From an uncultured Arenicella sp. (GTDB lineage Bacteria; Pseudomonadota; Gammaproteobacteria; Arenicellales; Arenicellaceae), in the NCBI GenBank assembly GCA_938045295.1, contig CALINO010000044.1, forward strand, positions 1 through 37,703: a stretch of 37,703 nucleotides of DNA, in the 5' to 3' direction. Shown here in pieces: positions 35,554-37,703 of this stretch. The translations under genes were made by a program, and so were the position numbers. The notes beneath the pieces were generated by a model. It ran no database searches. It had not been told where the DNA came from and saw only the letters and a program-made list of their open reading frames with translations. Positions within the stretch are counted from its first letter, which is position 1; each line of letters begins with the position of its first letter.

Positions 35554-35592
35554 ACAAATATAGAAATTGATATTTGTTATTTTTCTTTTTCT
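35554..35592 (+). terminator. weak AT-rich hairpin after the M48 gene
   Basis: ACAAATAT and ATATTTGT pair over 8 bases around AGAAATTG, followed by TATTTTTCTTTTTC. A weak intrinsic terminator is possible. The rest of 35521-35720 has no other feature. Confidence 0.35.
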
Positions 35593-35720
35593 TAAAGCCT
35601 ATCTATATTAAGGTCTGAATATTTAATGGTATGTGTGTCGTTATTAATTACCTCCCTGTGTGGGTGTGGCGATTCCATATATGAGTAACGCATCATGTAA
35701 TGCTTGGGCGCGAGGCGGTA

Positions 35721-36392
35721 ATGACTTTAGAATTGGCAACAGAACAAAAAAATAATTTCACCTTTTCTCAACAATCAAATTTAGTTGAGCTGAACGAGCA
35801 GTACCGTGATGCTAAGCCAAGCGAGATCATGAAGTTTACGATTGAGCACGCTAAAAATCCGGTTATTTTCACTAATTTTCGCCCATTGGCGGTCGCGTTC
35901 TTGCACTTGGTAACCCAGCCTAAGCCTGACATTCCGGTGATATGGGTGGATCATGGTTTTAATACGCCTGAAACCTATCGTCATATTGAGCGTGTGGTTG
36001 AGCGGCTAAATTTGAATCTCAAGGTTTACTCGCCCAAAATGTCGGCGGCGCATTATACGGCTGTGTATGGTGATATCCCTCAGGTTGATACGCCAGAGCA
36101 CGACCGCTTTTCTGAAATTGTAAAACTTGAGCCGTTCAATAGAGCCATGTCTGAAGTCAAGCCAGATGTGTGGTTGAACGGCATTCGTCACGATCAAAAT
36201 GCGCACCGTAAGAACTTAAACGTGTTTACCTTTGGCAGTCATAACACCGTGCGTGTTGCGCCCATGTTTAACTTAACTGAGCTGGACGTCGAAGAATACA
36301 TCTACGACCGTGACCTGCCTGACAATAACGATTATTTCGACCCAACCAAAGTGGAAGAGCACAGAGAGTGCGGCTTGATGCTAATGAAATAA
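35721..36392 (+). CDS. CysH-family (PAPS/APS reductase-like) protein with altered PP-loop
   Basis: 223 residues (E. coli CysH 244). The family likeness runs through DIPVIWVDHGFNTPETYRHI, LNLNLKVYSP, VKLEPFNRAM, WLNGIRHDQNAHRKNL and the C-terminal catalytic cysteine HRECGLML (Cys217). The PP-loop, SSFG-type in E. coli, is replaced by IFTNFRPLA (about 49-57), and the segment before the ECGL motif is shortened. So it may be a true assimilatory reductase with a divergent nucleotide site or a related enzyme. ATG 35721 with GAGG five bases upstream is preferred over the TTG-like codon at 35700. No cysteine-biosynthesis genes flank it. Confidence 0.8.
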   Translation: MTLELATEQKNNFTFSQQSNLVELNEQYRDAKPSEIMKFTIEHAKNPVIFTNFRPLAVAFLHLVTQPKPDIPVIWVDHGFNTPETYRHIERVVERLNLNLKVYSPKMSAAHYTAVYGDIPQVDTPEHDRFSEIVKLEPFNRAMSEVKPDVWLNGIRHDQNAHRKNLNVFTFGSHNTVRVAPMFNLTELDVEEYIYDRDLPDNNDYFDPTKVEEHRECGLMLMK

Positions 36393-36530
36393 ACGTTGGC
36401 ACAAGTTGGGCGGCGTTTGCTTAATAGTGGCGTATCTTCGCGGCGTTCTGCCAATCTCTTTCTTTATAAGGCATTTCTATAATTGAAGTGCCTCTATAAG
36501 TGTTTTTATAATCTTTGCATCGCATTTAAC

Positions 36531-36558
36531 CCAAGTGCCTTAAGTTTGTTAAACTTGG
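36531..36558 (+). promoter_or_regulatory. alternative inverted repeats in the birA leader
   Basis: CCAAGT (36531-36536) can pair with ACTTGG (36553-36558), while AAGTTT (36542-36547) pairs with AAACTT (36551-36556). The two share bases, so they nest or compete. They lie 3 to 31 bases before the birA ATG, over the ribosome-binding position. Confidence 0.35.
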
Positions 36559-36561
36559 CGC

Positions 36562-37527
36562 ATGCAAGATGTAGATAAAATCATTCAATCCTTGAACCGT
36601 TCCGGTTCGGTCTCTGGCACTCAGCTTGGTCAAGATTTGAGTGTGTCTAGGGTGGCAGTGCAAAAGAAAATACAGGCATTGCTTGATTTGGGGTTACCTG
36701 TGACCGCAACTCCTGGCGTTGGTTACACTCTCGAGTCTGGAGTGTCGTTGCTTGAGGCTGATCGAATTGCGCAAAGTATTGTGCCTGCCAGTGCCAGCTT
36801 AATCGGTGCCATAGATGTAATGCAGAGCACCGAATCAACCAATTCTTATTTATTATCAAAGCCAATAGAGGTCGGTCGGGCTTCAGTGTGCGTGGCCGAA
36901 GCACAAACGGCGGGGCGTGGTCGGCGCGGTAATGACTGGCAGTCGGCACCTTATCGAAACGTTATGTTGTCGTTGAGTTGGGGGTTTGATCATTGGCCCG
37001 CCACCATTACCGGTTTGAGTTTGGCCGTAGGATTGGTGGTTTGCGAATATTTGAATCTTCAGTACAACATAGGCGCCACCATAAAGTGGCCAAACGATTT
37101 ATTGGTTGGTGATGAAAAGTTGGGCGGCATCTTGGTGGATGTGTCTGGTGAGTCCAGTGGTGCTTGTCATGTGGTGGTGGGTTTGGGGTTGAATGTTCAT
37201 CAGCCTGATTGGTCAACGCAAGAAGATTATCGTTGGCAAGACATGAGCACATTGGGCGTGAAGGTTGATCGTAATGTGCTGATCGGTGAGCTTGTTTCAG
37301 TGCTCTCAGCCATGCTGTCGGAGTTTGCCAAACATGGTTTTTCACCGTTGATTGAGCGCTGGAACAGCTTGAGCAGTTACGCTAATAAAGAAATTAGAAT
37401 TTTAAGCTCCGATGAACAAGTGATTGGGCGAATGGTGGGTGTGGACGAAACAGGCGCCTTGCTGGTTGATGTATCTGGAGAGTTGCGTCGCTTTGATGAC
37501 AGTAGTGTCAGCGTGAGGCTGCTGTGA
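36562..37527 (+). CDS. birA: bifunctional biotin ligase / biotin-operon repressor BirA
   Basis: 321 residues (E. coli 321). An N-terminal winged helix (SGTQLGQDLSVSRVAVQKKI, about 17-36) means the repressor function is retained. The ligase domain has TESTNSYLLS, the biotinyl-AMP loop AGRGRRGNDWQS, TIKWPNDLLV and KLGGILVDVSGE, and a C-terminal SH3-like domain ending VSVRLL. It makes biotinyl-5'-AMP, transfers biotin to the acetyl-CoA carboxylase carrier protein and represses biotin genes. ATG 36562 has no clear Shine-Dalgarno and sits behind inverted repeats. The stop TGA shares bases with the GTG of coaX. Confidence 0.95.
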   Translation: MQDVDKIIQSLNRSGSVSGTQLGQDLSVSRVAVQKKIQALLDLGLPVTATPGVGYTLESGVSLLEADRIAQSIVPASASLIGAIDVMQSTESTNSYLLSKPIEVGRASVCVAEAQTAGRGRRGNDWQSAPYRNVMLSLSWGFDHWPATITGLSLAVGLVVCEYLNLQYNIGATIKWPNDLLVGDEKLGGILVDVSGESSGACHVVVGLGLNVHQPDWSTQEDYRWQDMSTLGVKVDRNVLIGELVSVLSAMLSEFAKHGFSPLIERWNSLSSYANKEIRILSSDEQVIGRMVGVDETGALLVDVSGELRRFDDSSVSVRLL

Positions 37528-37703
37528 GTGATCATATATTGCTGTTAGATGCAGGCAATACTCGGCTTAAATGGGCCGTTGCCAATTCTGAGTTTGACGT
37601 GTTGAATTCGGGTGTTGCCGATTACGCATCAATGAATGCCTTGTTTGCTGGCTCAGTGCTAAAAGGCCAAATTGAGCGTGTTGCGGTTTCCTGTGTTGCC
37701 GGC
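37524..37703 (+). CDS. coaX: type III pantothenate kinase CoaX, 5' part
   Basis: The first 60 codons are present; the gene runs off the window. GTG 37524 overlaps the birA stop by 4 bases (GTGA), so the genes are translationally coupled. The N-terminal LLLDAGNTRLKWAVA is the ASKHA phosphate-1 motif typical of CoaX, and RVAVSCVAG at the window edge fits the second strand region. It phosphorylates pantothenate in the first step of coenzyme A synthesis. The birA-coaX pair is standard in Pseudomonadales and relatives. Confidence 0.9.
   Translation, partial: MSDHILLLDAGNTRLKWAVANSEFDVLNSGVADYASMNALFAGSVLKGQIERVAVSCVAG

Overview
This window looks like a core-genome stretch of a marine-type gammaproteobacterium, probably from the Oceanospirillales/Pseudomonadales side. 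The grounds are the neighbour pairs (yoaA-tsaB, birA-coaX, etfBA beside an ETF-quinone oxidoreductase), a moderate G+C content, a DmdC/FadE-type acyl-CoA dehydrogenase, a GAPDH with a long N-terminal extension, and the absence of phage, IS or plasmid signatures. The genus cannot be fixed from the sequence alone. I see no rRNA, tRNA or CRISPR array.

Left part (1-8571): the 3' end of the helicase gene yoaA and then tsaB (tRNA t6A); two minus-strand genes for an exported protein and a lipoprotein; corB (CNNM/CBS membrane protein), divergent from acnB (aconitase B); and a secreted protein with a hypervariable-looking Pro-Glu linker. Next (8575-15365): an acyltransferase-3 membrane protein with an extra extracytoplasmic domain, a TetR regulator followed by an acyl-CoA dehydrogenase, metY (homocysteine synthesis) and fpr (ferredoxin/flavodoxin-NADP reductase).

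Centre (15609-21366): a compact molybdenum-cofactor operon moaC-moaD-moaE-moaB-moeA-moaA. It runs with a 2-base gap into a sulfotransferase carrying two C-terminal repeat modules, followed by a glutathione peroxidase. Then come a minus-strand cupin/JmjC-like protein, a small orphan ORF, and the electron-transfer-flavoprotein module: ETF-QO and a GntR/FCD regulator on minus, etfB-etfA divergent on plus. The shared etf/gntR promoter region has clear promoter elements and palindromic operator candidates. This module would carry electrons from the acyl-CoA dehydrogenase to quinone.

Right part (27706-37703): gap (GAPDH), then the most unusual block, a minus-strand cluster encoding a Roadblock/LC7 protein, a BLUF blue-light photoreceptor, a small Ras/MglA-like GTPase (overlapping the BLUF gene by 11 bases) and a second Roadblock/LC7 protein. 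It resembles the regulatory part of an MglA/MglB or actinobacterial conservon switch, with a light sensor as the candidate input. Beyond it lie ybiT (ABC-F ATPase), an alpha/beta hydrolase, an M48-type metallopeptidase fused to a TerB-like domain, a CysH-like protein with a changed PP-loop, birA, and the 5' end of coaX, which runs off the window.
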